From positions 186,001 through 250,000 of the forward strand of contig NDFF03000011.1 of the NCBI GenBank assembly GCA_002150815.3: DNA of 64,000 bases. Direction: 5' to 3'. The notes under the pieces are model-generated. The model saw only the letters and a program-made list of their open reading frames with translations, did not search any database and was not told the DNA's origin. Positions 30,263-42,011 of the stretch are shown one piece after another. A program made the translations under genes and the position numbers. This DNA is from Grammothele lineata. Its lineage: Eukaryota; Basidiomycota; Agaricomycetes; Polyporales; Polyporaceae. Position 1 is the first letter of the stretch, and every line of letters starts with the position of its first letter.

Positions 30263-31359
30263 TCATACTTTGTTCTCAGCCAAGAACGATAGGATACTAG
30301 CCCCAATATCGTCGACAGCGCTTTCCCTGATGGACACCAAATAGGTATCAGCACGCGTGCGGACTCCCAGTTGGCAACTTGAAGAACACTCACAGAGCAA
30401 AATGTCCCCCGTTGACGAACTTTACAACCGCCTTCGGTAGGTCCTTCTTGTACGCCTCGGCGCCGGCGGGGACGAAGATGGTGTCGTTCTTGCCCCACAC
30501 CGCGAGCAGCGGCGGCTGGCGCTCGCGGAAGTATCGGTGGAACTCGGGGTAGAGCGTGACGTTCGTGCGATAGTCTATGGTGAGCTCGATCTGAATCTGC
30601 GCGTTACCTGGGCGCGCCATGAGGAAGTAGTCCAGCGTGTACGTCTCGGGTGGGATCGCGGACGCATTCGGCGCGCCGTCGGTGTACTGTCATCAACATC
30701 GTAGTCAGCGTTGGAGCTCGAAGTTATGACAAGGCTTGGGCCAGTATACGTACCTGCCATTTGGTGGTGTCGAAGCTCGTAATGACGCCTTCAAGTGCCT
30801 TCACCTTGGCCTCAGATGGATCTGCCCACACTGCACGCACGCCCGACCAAAACTCATCACCAAATCCGTCCTCATAGGCATTCCCGTTCTGACTGATGAT
30901 TGCAGTGATGGCTTCAGGACGCTGGAGTGCAAGCCTATAAGAGAGGAGAGATTTACCATGGGATAAGCCTTTCAACAAACATCAGAGTGTCGCGGCAGCA
31001 TACCTGTATCCAGTCGGAGCACCGTAGTCAAAGACGTAAACCGCAAATCTCTTAATCGCGAGCGCGTCCAAGAACGCGGCGATCGTCTGAGCGAGCGAGT
31101 CGAAAGTGTACCGGTACCCCCGCGCCTCGGGCACGACCGTGAAACCGAACCCGGGGAGGGCGGGCGCAATGACGCGGTACTTGGCGGCGAGAATGGGGAT
31201 GAGGTTGCGGTATTGGAAAGACGAGGACGGGAAGCCGTGCAGGAGTAGGACGACAGGGAGCGTAGAGGGGTCCGTGGAGGATGCGGGGACAGCCTCGCGA
31301 TAGAAGACCTCTACGCCGTCATCGACGGTAACCGTTTTCACCTGAGTCGGGGCGGCCAT
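30263..31359 (-). CDS. Alpha/beta hydrolase, epoxide hydrolase / haloalkane dehalogenase-like
   Basis: The N-terminus at 31359 gives the core sheet and oxyanion motif LLLHGFPSSSFQYRNLIP, PALPGFGFT, then the nucleophile elbow VFDYGAPTGYR, where Asp takes the nucleophile place as in epoxide hydrolases and dehalogenases. The late part has the acid-turn strand LLAVWGKNDTIFVP and the catalytic His in NGGHFALE, followed by ESAVDDIGASILSFLAENK and a TGA at 30263-30265. Introns lie at about 30335-30395, 30690-30752 and 30962-31003. The length, about 290-300 residues, is normal. There is no signal peptide, so it is probably cytosolic. The substrate is unknown; fungal members are often linked to detoxification of epoxides or esters. 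Confidence 0.85.
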
Positions 31360-32241
31360 TGCTTTTGAAGAGTGTCTGGAGAGAATGGATGGGTTGGGTT
31401 ATGCTGATGCGACTGTTGGTGTTCGGGGAGCCAGTCACCCGCTGCTTTTATACCTATCACGTCGTAAAAATATGCTGCGACTCTCAAGGTGAACCCAACT
31501 GGAGTTCACTTCAGCAGGGAGCATCATCTGACCAAGACGGTGAAGCAGGGTCCGATTTGTGAGCGCATACTTCTGGGGAGGCGTTCGTGACTAGTAGCTC
31601 CGTATGAGTTCTACCTACGTGGCACAATGAGGGCCCTGGTCTCAGCGAGCGGTGGTGCTACGTCAATCCGCTGGACGGTGAGCTTAATAAGGTAGGTTCA
31701 GAACTTTGATCATGGCTTACCGTATGGCTGACTCGAGACCGAAGCGACCCCGAGCAGAAGTTATCATCGCGCAATCTGACAGCCCTTTCACGCTTGTTCC
31801 CGTGCAGTAGCGGCATACTGAACGAAGCTGGAGAACACTGACTGAACGAGAGAAATAAGACGCCGGAGGAAGGAGGCGTTAGCATATGTCGCTGGCATGC
31901 GTGCCTGAGATTGCAGTACTGCACTAAAGTCGCGACTAGCCGCAACTGGCCGTAGTGGACGTAATCGACGACTTTCGCCCACGGCGTTGCCCCGTATGGC
32001 AACGTGAGAAATACCACGTGGTACGATAGCAGAAATCTGGGTCGCAGAGTCAGGGGCACACGCTGTTTCCCGTCTACAATACATGATTCTATTCCGAGAC
32101 TTGCATGTCGTAACGTCGAAAGCTCCGACAGAGTATGACACAGACCAAAACAGATAGAAAGCGAGACAGAAGAAACGAGAGTATGTGTAAAGTACGTCTA
32201 CTCCCACCATCGCCGCCTACTCCCACTCGCGCTCACACCAC
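31360..32241. other. Intergenic between hydrolase promoter and reductase 3' end
   Basis: 882 nt containing the hydrolase promoter (TATA box listed separately) and the 3' UTR of the P450 reductase. No other feature recognised. Confidence 0.4.
31444..31451 (-). promoter_or_regulatory. TATA box of the alpha/beta hydrolase
   Basis: On the minus strand the sequence reads TATAAAAG, 85-92 nt upstream of the hydrolase start codon, a consensus TATA box at a normal distance. Confidence 0.6.
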
Positions 32242-34595
32242 TTAACTCCAGACATCCGTGAGGAATCGGCTGCGCTCCTTGAGGAGCTTCAACTCAGCCG
32301 CGCCCTCGACCTCGCCGCTGCCGCCCTTCGCCTCACCGAGGATCCTGCAGAGCGTCTCCTCGACGGCCTTGCTCATGCTACGCGCGTCACCGCAGATGTA
32401 CACGTAACCCTTGCCGTTGAGGATCGCGTCGGCGACAGCCTCTTTATCTTCCCAGAGCAGGTCCTGCACGTAGATCTTGCTCCCGTCGGGCTTGTACACC
32501 TCGCGCGAGAACGCGGTGCGCAGCGTGAACTTGCCGTGCAGCTCCTTGGCGTACTCGGGCCACTCGTCCTTGTAGAGGAAGTCCTGGGTCGACGTGCGGC
32601 AGCCGAAGTAGAGGCGGATCCCTCCCCAGTCGGCGAGCCCCTCGGGACCGTTCTTCTCGATCGTGCGGCGGGCCATAGCGACGCGTTCCTGAACGAAACC
32701 GCGGAAGGGAGCGACACCCTGAAAGAGTCTGGGTCAGGACGTGCGGTGGCCTGTGATGAAGCAAGACTACTTACGGTACCAGGACCAATCATAATGACCG
32801 GGCTCTTCGGGTTCGTAGGAAGACGGAACGTCGAGCGGCGGACGTGGATCGGAACCTTGTAGACAGTCTCCTGCTTGTACGCACCACGGGGACCCCCGAT
32901 CGCGTATTGAGGCGCGAGAACACGGCCGGGGGTGTCCTTGGAGTCGACGAAAGGCGCCTCCTCGCCACTGGCGGCATATTTGAGGTTGAGCAAGAAGTTG
33001 GAGCCGGTACCGAACACCCAGCGGGCCTTGACCTTGTCGCTCGCGACGGACTCGTACTTGAGGACGACACAGGTGACGTGAATAGAGTGCGGGTGGAGCT
33101 TCGGGCTAGATGAGATGGAGTAGTACCGGGGCTGGAGACGGGGAATCGAGGAGACGATGATGTCGAAGGGAATCTTCCACGCGGACGTGTTCTCGGGTGT
33201 GGGAGCGAGCGTGATGTCGTTACCGGCCGCGAGCTGTAGGACCTCGCCGAGCTTGAGGCAGCCGTGGGTGACGACGTTGTTGTACTCTTCCTTGTTCGTG
33301 TTGAGGTTCTTCAAGAACGCCTCAGCCTCGGGGCTAGGCGCGAACTTCGACAAGACGCCGAGGATCTGACGGCCCGCTACGGCGCTGATGTCCATGTAAT
33401 GACGAAGCACGGTGACATATGTGGTGGGAACCGGGAATGGAACCTTCGCGAGAGCCGGGTCAAGGGACTCAATCTGAATGACAGCGTCCTTCTTCTCGTG
33501 GAGGCCAAGAGCGCAAAGGAGACGCTCGACTTCCGCTTCCGCGTTCGAAGGCCAGACGCCGACGTGATCTCCGTGCTGGTAGGTGATGCCAGAGTTCTCG
33601 GTGTTGAGTTCGGCATGAATGCAGTTCCGGTCGGCGGCGTCGGAGAAAAGCTCGCGAGCGACAGTGATTGGTGCGGGGTAGGGGTTCTTCGCATCGTGGA
33701 TACCCTTGGACCGAGTAAGAGCGCGCGCAGACAGTTCACCTGGGGCAATGTTAGCGCGGAGAAGATTTGCATGCTGACGGAAATGGCTCACCGAGGTAAA
33801 CCTTCTCCGGAGGGTGGTCCGAGACCTCGCTGACGACGAAGTCGGGCGAGTCACCGCCCTGGCCCTCCTCTACACCCATGACGCGCGCGAACTCTTCCCA
33901 CATGCCGTCCTTCCACTCAAGATAGTCCTCTTCCATGCTCTTGTCGTCATCACCCTCGCCGCGCTCGCCGATACGGGTAGCACCCATCTTCTGGAGGTTG
34001 GCATCAACGTTGCGCGCGATGAGGTTGTAGTGCTCGTAGGTCTTGTTGCCGAGACCGAAGACGACGTATTTGAGACCATCGAGCTTGTGCTCGCCGTTGG
34101 AGAACGAGAAGCTCTCATCGGAGAGGTTCTGGCAGAGAGTGACAGCGTTGTCGGTGGGCTCACCCTCACCGTACGTGGCCATGACGAAGAAGGCGCAGGA
34201 GTCCTCAGGGAGCTGATCGAGGTTCTCGAAGTCGTACTCCTCAGGGTCGCAGACGAGGGACGCAAGACCAAACTTCTGCTTAGCTTCCTTGGCGATACGG
34301 ATAGCATACTCCTCCGCGGTACCGGTTTGCGAGCCATAGAAGATGACGAGACGTTTTTTCTGAGGCCACGTCGCGGGCGTTTAGCGAGTGGAAACGTGTA
34401 CGTGGTCTGGAGAGGGCTTACAGTTTCCTTCATCTTCGTGATGAAGTCCCGAGGGTCTCCGCCGCCGACATTGGCCCTAGAAGAGCTTGCTGGGGCGGCC
34501 CTGGGCTTGGAGGCTGCGAAGAGCTGGTCGCGGAAGAGGTACACGCCTGCGAGGATGACCGCAAGCGTGAGGATGATGACATCGGATGAAGGCAT
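32242..34595 (-). CDS. CPR: NADPH-cytochrome P450 reductase
   Basis: The diflavin reductase passes electrons from NADPH through FAD and FMN to microsomal P450s and other haem enzymes. It starts at 34595 with one membrane anchor (VIILTLAVILAGVYLF, residues 6-21). The FMN domain has FYGSQTGTAEEYA, ATYGEGEPTDNA and GLGNKTYEHYN. The connecting and FAD parts include HGDHVGVWP and RYYSISSSP, and the NADPH part has GPGTGVAPFRGF, FGCRTSTQDFLY and the C-terminal LTDVWS, ending at a TAA at 32242-32244. Introns are at 34360-34421, about 33738-33793 and about 32722-32775. The terminal Trp that stacks on FAD is present. It is complete and normal in length, near 735 residues. Confidence 0.95.
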
Positions 34596-35624
34596 GGTCG
34601 ACGACGGCGCCGACGACCGGGAAGGAGGGAGGGGGCGGAGGCGGGTGGGAGAAGAGAGAGAGTAAGCTGGACCGGACGAAGACGTGAAAGCTGGAAGCTG
34701 AGACGAGAAGCAGACGCGTATATATCAGGCGGGCACGCAGGCCCATATCGGGCAAGTCAGGCGATGCGCTGGGGCACGCTGCGGTTATCTCAGCGCCCTT
34801 ACGCCGGCAATTCAGACCTCTCTTGCGTCGCTTGCCGGCGATCTTTCACGTACGGTACCACCACGTCCTACTCCCGTCCGAGCCCCCGAAGGCGGCCGAG
34901 ATCACCCACAACGCACCCACCCAGTCACAGTTTCTTACGCACGGGGCCTCTCCCGACCACCACTTCGCATCCCACGTATTAACCCCGCATTTCCGACCCT
35001 TTCCCTCCAGACCCCTTCCCCAGTATCGGCGGATGATTCGGTTCGCGATAACAACAGCACGCTCGACTGTTGACGTCCAGCTCCAACTGAGCTCGCGCGA
35101 CAATGTCAACCATATTCTAATCCCGACGTACCGAAACGTACGATTCCCTGCGGTCTCTAGCGCGTGCCGTAAGACCTAGTCGTGTCCAGATGCTGTTCAA
35201 CGTCTCGCGAGGGTGTAAAAAGCGCCCGCCTTAGCCGCACCCTTGCGGTCATGGAGTCCGGTGAGGTCGGGCCATGCAGATCACGCACCTGAAACTTGGG
35301 TAGACTCGAATTTGCGCTGCTTTCCTCCACTGTGGCACGAGTGCTGTTCACACTAGTTTTACTTCCGCTTCTCACTGAGACCGGTCGATGAAGGTACAGC
35401 GGAGAATGGTTAGTTTGTTTTCAAGCGTCCTCTCCGGAGCCAATCCGGAGCGGACCAAGGAACGAGCGCTAAATCTTGCATCCCGATCTCCGATGCCGGC
35501 GCACTTCCCTCTCCGATCTTCAACAGATCTGCACCAGTACTATTGTTCAGACTTTCTCTCTTCTTGCTCTTAATTCGCGATCGAACCACCCCCATAGTCA
35601 CGTATCTCTGTTCTAGCATCGGTT
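34596..35624. other. Divergent promoter region, reductase and YAE1
   Basis: About 1.03 kb. A TATATA element on the minus side lies near 34719-34724, about 125 nt upstream of the reductase start. The rest shows no gene or repeat. Confidence 0.4.
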
Positions 35625-36342
35625 ATGGACGACGAAACGTTCTGGAGCGACGATCCGAAAGCCCTCCAAGATGCAGAGTGGTCGAAAATCTCCTCCGATT
35701 TCACGAATGTACGTCCCCGCTTGATCCTCCGCTTTCCGGGCACCGTCAAACCCCCGCCCTCTCCGCAACGTCATACAGACAGGCTACCGCGAAGGTATTA
35801 CCGCAGGCAAGGAGTCCGCCCTGCAACAGGGCTTCGATGAAGGCTTCGCCCACACCGGCGCACCCCTCGGGCGCGAGCTGGGCATCCTCCGCGGGCTCTG
35901 TTCTGCTCTCCTCGCCATCCTCGGACGTACCCAGCCCCACCCTTCCCCGCTGTTCGCCCCCGGCTTCACGGAATCTGGCGTACTTCTCGCGGAGGTGCGC
36001 GACGTTGCAGCGCGCCTCGCGGACGTCCGCCTATCCGACATAGCGCCCTTGGACCCCGAGGCCGTCGCGCACGCACGCGAGCACCTCGCGGACGCTGCGA
36101 TGTCCGTCGACAATCCCAAGGATGGAGACGACGATGACGACGCGGACCCCGCGGCTCTCAACGAGGAGATCAGAGACAGGCGCGACATGGAGGGACTCGA
36201 GGACCTCATGGCGCGCATGGGCGCAGGCGCGGGGCCCGCCCCAGCTCCTCGCGCGCGCCCGACGGCGGAGGACGTAGCGAGGCTGAGAGACCGGTTGATG
36301 GCGGTCGCGCAAAGTCTCGGGCTGGCGCTGCAGTGGAGTTGA
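35625..36342 (+). CDS. YAE1: Yae1 family protein, adaptor for Fe-S insertion into Rli1
   Basis: Yae1 and Lto1 recruit the ABC protein Rli1/ABCE1 to the cytosolic Fe-S assembly machinery. Two exons, 35625-35708 and 35779-36342, give 648 nt and 215 residues. The N-terminal domain has the expected EWSKISSDFTN followed, across the intron, by TGYREGITAGKESALQQGFD and EGF...GAPLGRELGILRG, the deca-GX3 pattern of glycines every fourth residue (about residues 29-60). The remainder is an Ala/Asp-rich helical tail with an acidic run DGDDDDDADP. Yae1 proteins are usually of this size. Confidence 0.88.
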
Positions 36343-36898
36343 TCAAGGCGGAGGAGGTCAAGATCGCAGCCGTTTTATTGCTCTGCGCTGCTCAGAGTCG
36401 GGCTCGGCGTGGGACGCGCAGGGCGTCCGGTCCCGGAACTCGTTCGTGGCTCAGTCCGAGACACTACGGGCTACCGCCCCCGCCGGTTTATCAGGGTACA
36501 TGCGTCGCCTCGATGAGATGGAAATCCCCAGAGCAGTCGGTATGCCACGCTTACACTATCGTGTCCCAGATACTAACGCTAGTAGCACAATCATACAGTC
36601 GTAAAAGACTTCCTCGACCCGAAATGGCGTCTTTCCAGGGGTCCCTACTCCTCGAGTACTGCCCGAAATCCCGATATAGGATCAACAGACCGATATCACC
36701 CACTCGTGCGTATAGAGCGGGTAAGTTGATGTGCTCCTGGACTCATACCGTGATGTGTTGGAAATTGATGACGTCCGTGAAAATACAGGACGCCGCTCAA
36801 GTCGTTCAAGAGAGTGGTACCGGATCACATGCACGAACATGCTGGATGAGGAGTTGAACCCAGAATGGCATCGAGGGTCCTACATAGACGTGTACACT
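36343..36898. other. Convergent 3' spacer
   Basis: 556 nt between the YAE1 and ZNG1 stops. A 174-codon plus-strand frame covers most of it but shows no domain, and I treat it as a chance frame over the YAE1 3' UTR. Confidence 0.4.
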
Positions 36899-38529
36899 TT
36901 ACGCGGTAGCTCGCCATAGCACCTCTAGACTATGTCTGACATGCTCGTCCAACCCTTTGCCAATAAAAACGAGCTTTCCTTGGTTAGGAAGCCCGAACTC
37001 GCGATCTTCCTCCACCTGCGAAATCTCGTAGAGATTCCTGACGCCCTGCAAGACGTGCAACTCGCCAGATTGTGTAACGAACAATCCTTTACACCGGAGG
37101 ACGTCGACCGCCGCATCAGGCCTTCCCGGCACCTGCTTCTCCCACAGGACGCTCCGGATCCATTCGTCCAGTCTGTTGAGCTGGGCCGAGCTAAGCCTCG
37201 GACAATCTACTTGCAGACTAGAGATACCGCGAAGCTCATAATGCGTTGGCCCTGCGTTGTGGGCATGAGCATGGCCATCGTGGTCGTGGTCGTGATAGTG
37301 ATCGGGTGGATGTCCTTGGGGGAGAGAGCTTCTCGAGCGGGACTGGTGCAGCAATTGTCGAGAAGCATACGCGTCGACGCCCATGATGTGCTTGAGGTCG
37401 ATCTCTCCGCGGACAGTTCGATGAAGGGCAGCAGCAGGGTTCAGACCACGGATGAGGTTTTCCGTCGTATTAGCCCGGTCAGGAGATACGAGGTCGACCT
37501 TGTTGAGAAGAATGACATCGGCCGCGGCTATTTGCCTGGACGAGGGACATTCAGTTGATGAGCACTGAGACGACAGCGAAAGGCCGCAATGCTCACCGTA
37601 AGCTCTCCCCAATCCCGTCTGCTGCATGGTCTTCTTCCATTTGCTGGACAATGATTGTCTTGAGAAAAGCCATATATACGTTCCGGTCCTTATATACGCA
37701 CCTGTTGCCCAAATACCGCGTCCACCACGCAAACGACCCCGTCGAGATGGATGTCACGGCCAAGGCCCATAGCGTATTCTTCGTTCTGCCAGAACATGGA
37801 CGCAATGGGGCCTAGAAAGATATGCACATTTAGACACGGCGCGACTGGGATCGAGAGATCGGCACGCACCGGGATCGGCAAGGCCAGTCGTCTCAAGCAG
37901 GATGTGATCGAATGCCCCTTTGCGCTTCATGAGCTTTTCGATGGCAGCAATGCCTGTGTCTTTGATGCTGCAACACAAACAGCCGTTTGCAAGCTCAAGG
38001 AACTCCTCGCTCTGTTGACTGGGGTCATCGGGGGAAGAGACGTTGATGGTCTTGGCTGAAGAGGCGACGCATGGGCCCCAGTGAAGGGGTATGGGTAAGA
38101 GCGCACAAGAATGCGAGTGGAGTAAGGGACCCACCTTCGATGTCCTATCTCCGTCATGCCCTCAGCTATTGTTCAGGCACGAGAAGCGACTCGTGCGTAC
38201 CGCCGTGTCTCCGAACTCATTCATAATGACTGCGATCCGGTACCCATGACGCTCCGTAAGGATGCGTCTACGCGCGATTGAGGATAATCACGTCTTAACA
38301 GACAAGCAACACAAGACGCACCGAACAAGGGTGGATTTTCCGGCACCGAGGAAGCCACATATGATGGTGAGGGGCACCGTGCTCGGCCTCTCGACAAACC
38401 CGGATGGAGTTCCTTGTGAAGCGACCTCAGCCGGAGTCGTGTCGAGAAGTTCCCTACTGGTCCTTGAGCTCGCCAGGAACGGCCGGAGAAAGAAGATCAT
38501 GCGCACGGAATGTCATCAATGTCTTCCAT
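36899..38529 (-). CDS. ZNG1: Zinc-regulated GTPase metallochaperone, CobW/COG0523 family
   Basis: A COG0523 G3E GTPase; the eukaryotic member hands zinc to methionine aminopeptidase. Eight exons fit in frame (1215 nt, 404 aa): 38507-38529, 38322-38456, 38201-38267, 38135-38144, 37870-38055, 37702-37811, 37597-37643, 36899-37535. Exon 4 is only 10 nt. Motifs: Walker [10 protein letters not shown] (about 45-53), [12 protein letters not shown], the metal-binding GCLCCS (about 104), [12 protein letters not shown] (about 203), a His-rich loop [15 protein letters not shown] (about 268-285) and the CobW C-terminal domain. A second acceptor for exon 2 six bases upstream would add two residues. The first eight residues MEDIDDIP are acidic; I do not see the animal CPELVP-type N-terminal motif. 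It shares a 251-nt divergent promoter with the STYX-like gene. Confidence 0.9.
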
Positions 38530-38780
38530 GGAGATTGTCGGCGAGTCACGCGAGAGCAGGGTGGGTGCTGAGTCGGTCTGTGCGTGCGCTCGTAAAGGAT
38601 GTTGTGAAGGTTCGTGCCAAAGCCTATGTAAGCTCTGCCAGTGGATCGGGGACGCGCCAGGGACTCCGGGCTCGAGGCTCGATTCCTCCGTCCATAGCCG
38701 CCCAGCTACTTTACGTCTCTTCCTCTATTTCCCTCTAATCCCTAGCCCTGCCTCCCCCCTTCTCCCACGAAATAGGCGTG

Positions 38781-39750
38781 ATGGACACAACAGGCATGAA
38801 CGCGGACCAACTCCGTGAGCTCATTCAAGGCCCCAGTGATGTAGAGTGGTCGTGAGTGCCTCATGTGCAGTCTTCAGCCACATGGTGGATTCTGACCCTT
38901 CGAGGCGTGTTCCACAGGTACGAGATGAGGAGGCAATGTCAAGAGATTCTCCCCCGTCTCTACCTTGGCCCACTTCAGGCCTCCAAATCATTGGATACAC
39001 TCAAGGCCCTGGGCATTACACACATGTATGTGGCGTTACCGCTGCGGCGATGTACTCCGTCCGATTGAACGCGTCTCTTCTTCCTTCTTCCCCAGTGTAT
39101 GCATACGGGATGCGAAGGAGGCGTTCTCTGTACGACCCCGGTATCCGGAAAGCTTCCATTACATGGTCCTGGACGTTCAAGACACGGAGGAACAGAACTT
39201 AATTAGCTTGTTCCCTGGGTGAGTTCCCCCATCCTGTGCCTCATCTAACTATCTCCTTAATGGTGTGCAATGCGAACATTATATAGAGCGAAGTTGTTTA
39301 TTGACCAAGCGATCCAGGCCGGCGGTTGTGTATTGGTTCATTGCAACGGTGAGTGCTTTGGTTGGGTATTGTTGTTGGTGGATATGAATGCGCTGGATAC
39401 CAGGTGGAATCAGCCTTTCACCCGCATTTGTGGTGATGTACGTAATGCAGTACTACGGCCTCTCTTGGGAAGACGCGTTGCATATGGTGCAGAACCGGCG
39501 GTACTGCATTTCGCCCAACGGCGGTTTCATGACTCAAATCAAGGTAGATTTCCTTGAGTTCTTGAGAAATATACTGCTCTCATTCTAACATGACATGCAG
39601 GAATACGAGTCCATCTACAAAGCGACGAAGGAGGTTCAGACACACGGCCACCGTATTGTCTCTGTTCGGCGGAAGCGTTCTGAGGAAGACGATGAGGACG
39701 GAATCCAGAGGTTCGATCAACATCCCGTCCCCGCGAACGATCTGGGCTAA
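38781..39750 (+). CDS. STYX: STYX-like dual-specificity pseudophosphatase
   Basis: Six exons, 38781-38851, 38918-39025, 39096-39218, 39287-39348, 39404-39543 and 39601-39750, give 654 nt and 217 residues. The fold is that of a dual-specificity phosphatase: EILPRLYLGPLQASKSLDTL, then VLVHCNGGISLSPAFVV at about residues 116-132, then the STYX-type helix RRYCISPNGGFMTQI and EYESIYKA. The HCx5R signature reads H-C-N-G-G-I-S-L: the nucleophile Cys is present but the phosphate-binding Arg is Leu. Animal STYX loses the Cys instead. It should bind phosphoprotein partners but not hydrolyse phosphate. The reading across the 39349-39403 intron fixes these residues. The acidic C-terminal tail is typical. 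STYX proteins compete with active phosphatases for partners such as ERK or F-box proteins in animals. Confidence 0.87.
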
Positions 39751-40234
39751 TATTTCCACGATTCACAGGGAAGGAGAGCGGACAAAGCGTGTCCTTGTAG
39801 ACGATGATGACGACGCTATGGAGACGTAGCACAATGCTCTATTTTTCCGGAACCTGTATCGTGTTTGCTCTCTGGTACTCTACCTTGACTCCTCTAATCG
39901 CTGTTGCACTAGCATCTCACCTCCTGCTGTCCTTACAATTGCGTACTGTGAATGCGATTTATAGCTCTGCTGATTTCAATGCTTTGTCATGAACGCGAAT
40001 TGAGGACGGCTGATTGAGGTCTGGAAGTAGTAGGCCGGAAGCACGGCCCGGTAGCGGGCCGGTGGGAGGAGTGCCACGTTTGGGCGCCTGTGAGTGCTGT
40101 CCACGTATTCTCCGGGTCTTTGCCCCGGAGAACCTACTGCTTTGCTCTTAACTTATTACCTTCCGTCCCCTCTTTTACTCGGGCATACGTTCACTCTGCT
40201 GTCCACCACCTCGCGGTACGCGTAGCCATCCACG
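39751..40234. other. Intergenic, HUT1 promoter side
   Basis: 484 nt. A short GC-rich run with GGCCGGAAGCACGGCCCGG-like symmetry lies near 40030-40060. No gene recognised. Confidence 0.35.
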
Positions 40235-41689
40235 ATGTCGTACATGAGGTAAAAACACCTCAACCTGTCATGCGATGGGGTAATTGATCCACGCGCCGGC
40301 TTACAGGCTTGCCTTGTGTGTGGTGGGGGTATATTCGATGTTCTTGGTGCGTGGTGTGCCTTTGTTACGATTGCATACGACTGACTTGTCAGTAGCTGTG
40401 GGCAATTGCTCAGGAACGATGTATGTACATGAGAGTCCTGCCGGAGAAGCATCAGTTTAATGGGTGCGCTAGTATCCGTTCCCTTTCAGCATATAGACGG
40501 AACGTCCTCCGAAAAGTTCAACTCTCCCTTGTTCATGGGAACTTGCCAAAGTTTTCTCAGCTCCTTGGCTGCGTTAGGATATATATACCTCCGTAGAAAG
40601 CCGGGTCAAACTTTCCACCAGACCCTCGGTCTCTTCGACACGCCGAAATCATATTCCAATGGATCCGCTAATGGCGTCGCAAACGGACATGCCAAAACTG
40701 AACACCATACCCCAGACGCTCACAAACATGATACCCGTTTCGACAACAAATCTCTCCTGCTACGCTACTTCCAGTGCGCAGTATTCATCACCTCTGCCGC
40801 GCCATTCGGCTTCGCTGCGCTTTCCTACATCACATATCCGGCGATGGTGCTAGGGAAATCCTGCAAACTCGTACCGGTCATGATCATGAACGTTCTGTTG
40901 TACCGCCGCAAGTTCGCACCCCACAAGTATCTCGTCGTTGCGATGGTCACGCTGGGGATCACGATGTTCATGGGTTTTGGCAAGGAGAAGCCTTCGAAGG
41001 GGAAGTCATCGAAGATTGGAGACCTGTCCGCATACACGCAGCTCATCGGCATAACGTACCTACTCATCAACCTCATGATTGACGGCGCGACAAACTCCAC
41101 ACAGGACGAGATCTTCTCGCGGTACCGCGTCTCCGGCCAGCAGATGATGTTCTGGATCAACCTATTCTGCACTGTCCTCACGTCCGTGATCTCCATCCTC
41201 CCACTGCCGTACATTCCTGTTCTTCATCCTTCCGCCTCCGGCACTGAGCTTCAGGTTGCGCTTGACTTCATTCGCACGCACCCGTCCGTGGTCGTGCCTC
41301 TTGCGCAATTTGCGTTCACTGGAGCTCTGGGCCAGCTATTTATCTTCGAGACCCTCCAGCACTTCGGCTCTCTAACATTAGTGTGCGTAGCTTTCTTATG
41401 ACGATATCATTGGCATTCAAACTCGTTTTGTCCACAGCACCATCACCTTGACACGGAAGCTGTTCACCATGCTGCTTTCCGTCATCGTCTACAACCACAA
41501 ACTCACGGCGGGGCAGTGGTCTGGTGCTGCCGTGGTATTCGCAGGCATCTCAGTCGAAGCCTGGGTTAAGCGGAAAGGTAGTTCGAATGCTCATGCACAT
41601 CCGAGTGAATTACTGACATTGACATTCTAGACGTGCACGCGAAACGCGTCATTCAGGAGAAGGAGAAGGCCCGCATAAAGACGCTCTGA
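40235..41689 (+). CDS. HUT1: UDP-galactose/nucleotide-sugar transporter, SLC35B1/Hut1 family
   Basis: A multispanning ER transporter of the UAA family that exchanges nucleotide sugars or ATP across the ER membrane. Six exons fit in frame (1188 nt, 395 aa): 40235-40248, 40307-40346, 40396-40420, 40473-41382, 41438-41577, 41631-41689. The first three exons (14, 40 and 25 nt) rebuild the expected first helix [21 protein letters not shown] followed by LSVPFQ and [15 protein letters not shown]. Other family marks are [47 protein letters not shown] and [15 protein letters not shown]. The C-terminus is Lys/Arg-rich as in ER residents. Without the three small exons the gene would lack helix 1 and appear truncated. 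Confidence 0.9.
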
Positions 41690-42011
41690 CGTTGGATAAT
41701 CGAATAGAAACTGTAGAAGGGATGGACTGCGCCTGTGGCTAATGTATACACATATGATAGACAATATCACGGACGGATGGCCTGGAGACATTTGGGACGA
41801 TGTTGTGCATAAATACTTAGCTAAAGTCGAAAGTCGCCGACCTTCAAGTGCGCGGCCCGTCGGCACTTTGATCCGCCGTAGCGGAAGACGTCGGAGCCGT
41901 GTGCGACGACGCGGGCGTCGACTTGACTCTCATGACGCCAGTCTTCTTACGACCTCACTATACGCTACCGCGACGCTCCTAGCACGCCGCCACAATCTAA
42001 TAACGGCGACG
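41690..42011. other. Intergenic between HUT1 and MDM33
   Basis: 322 nt, tandem genes. No distinct element seen. Confidence 0.35.

Noticed and set aside
35784..36312. Minus-strand frames opposite YAE1
   Set aside because: Mirror frames of a GC-rich exon; the Yae1 motif supports the plus strand.
36333..36857. 174-codon frame after YAE1
   Set aside because: No known domain, overlaps the YAE1 end and its likely 3' UTR; codon composition looks random.
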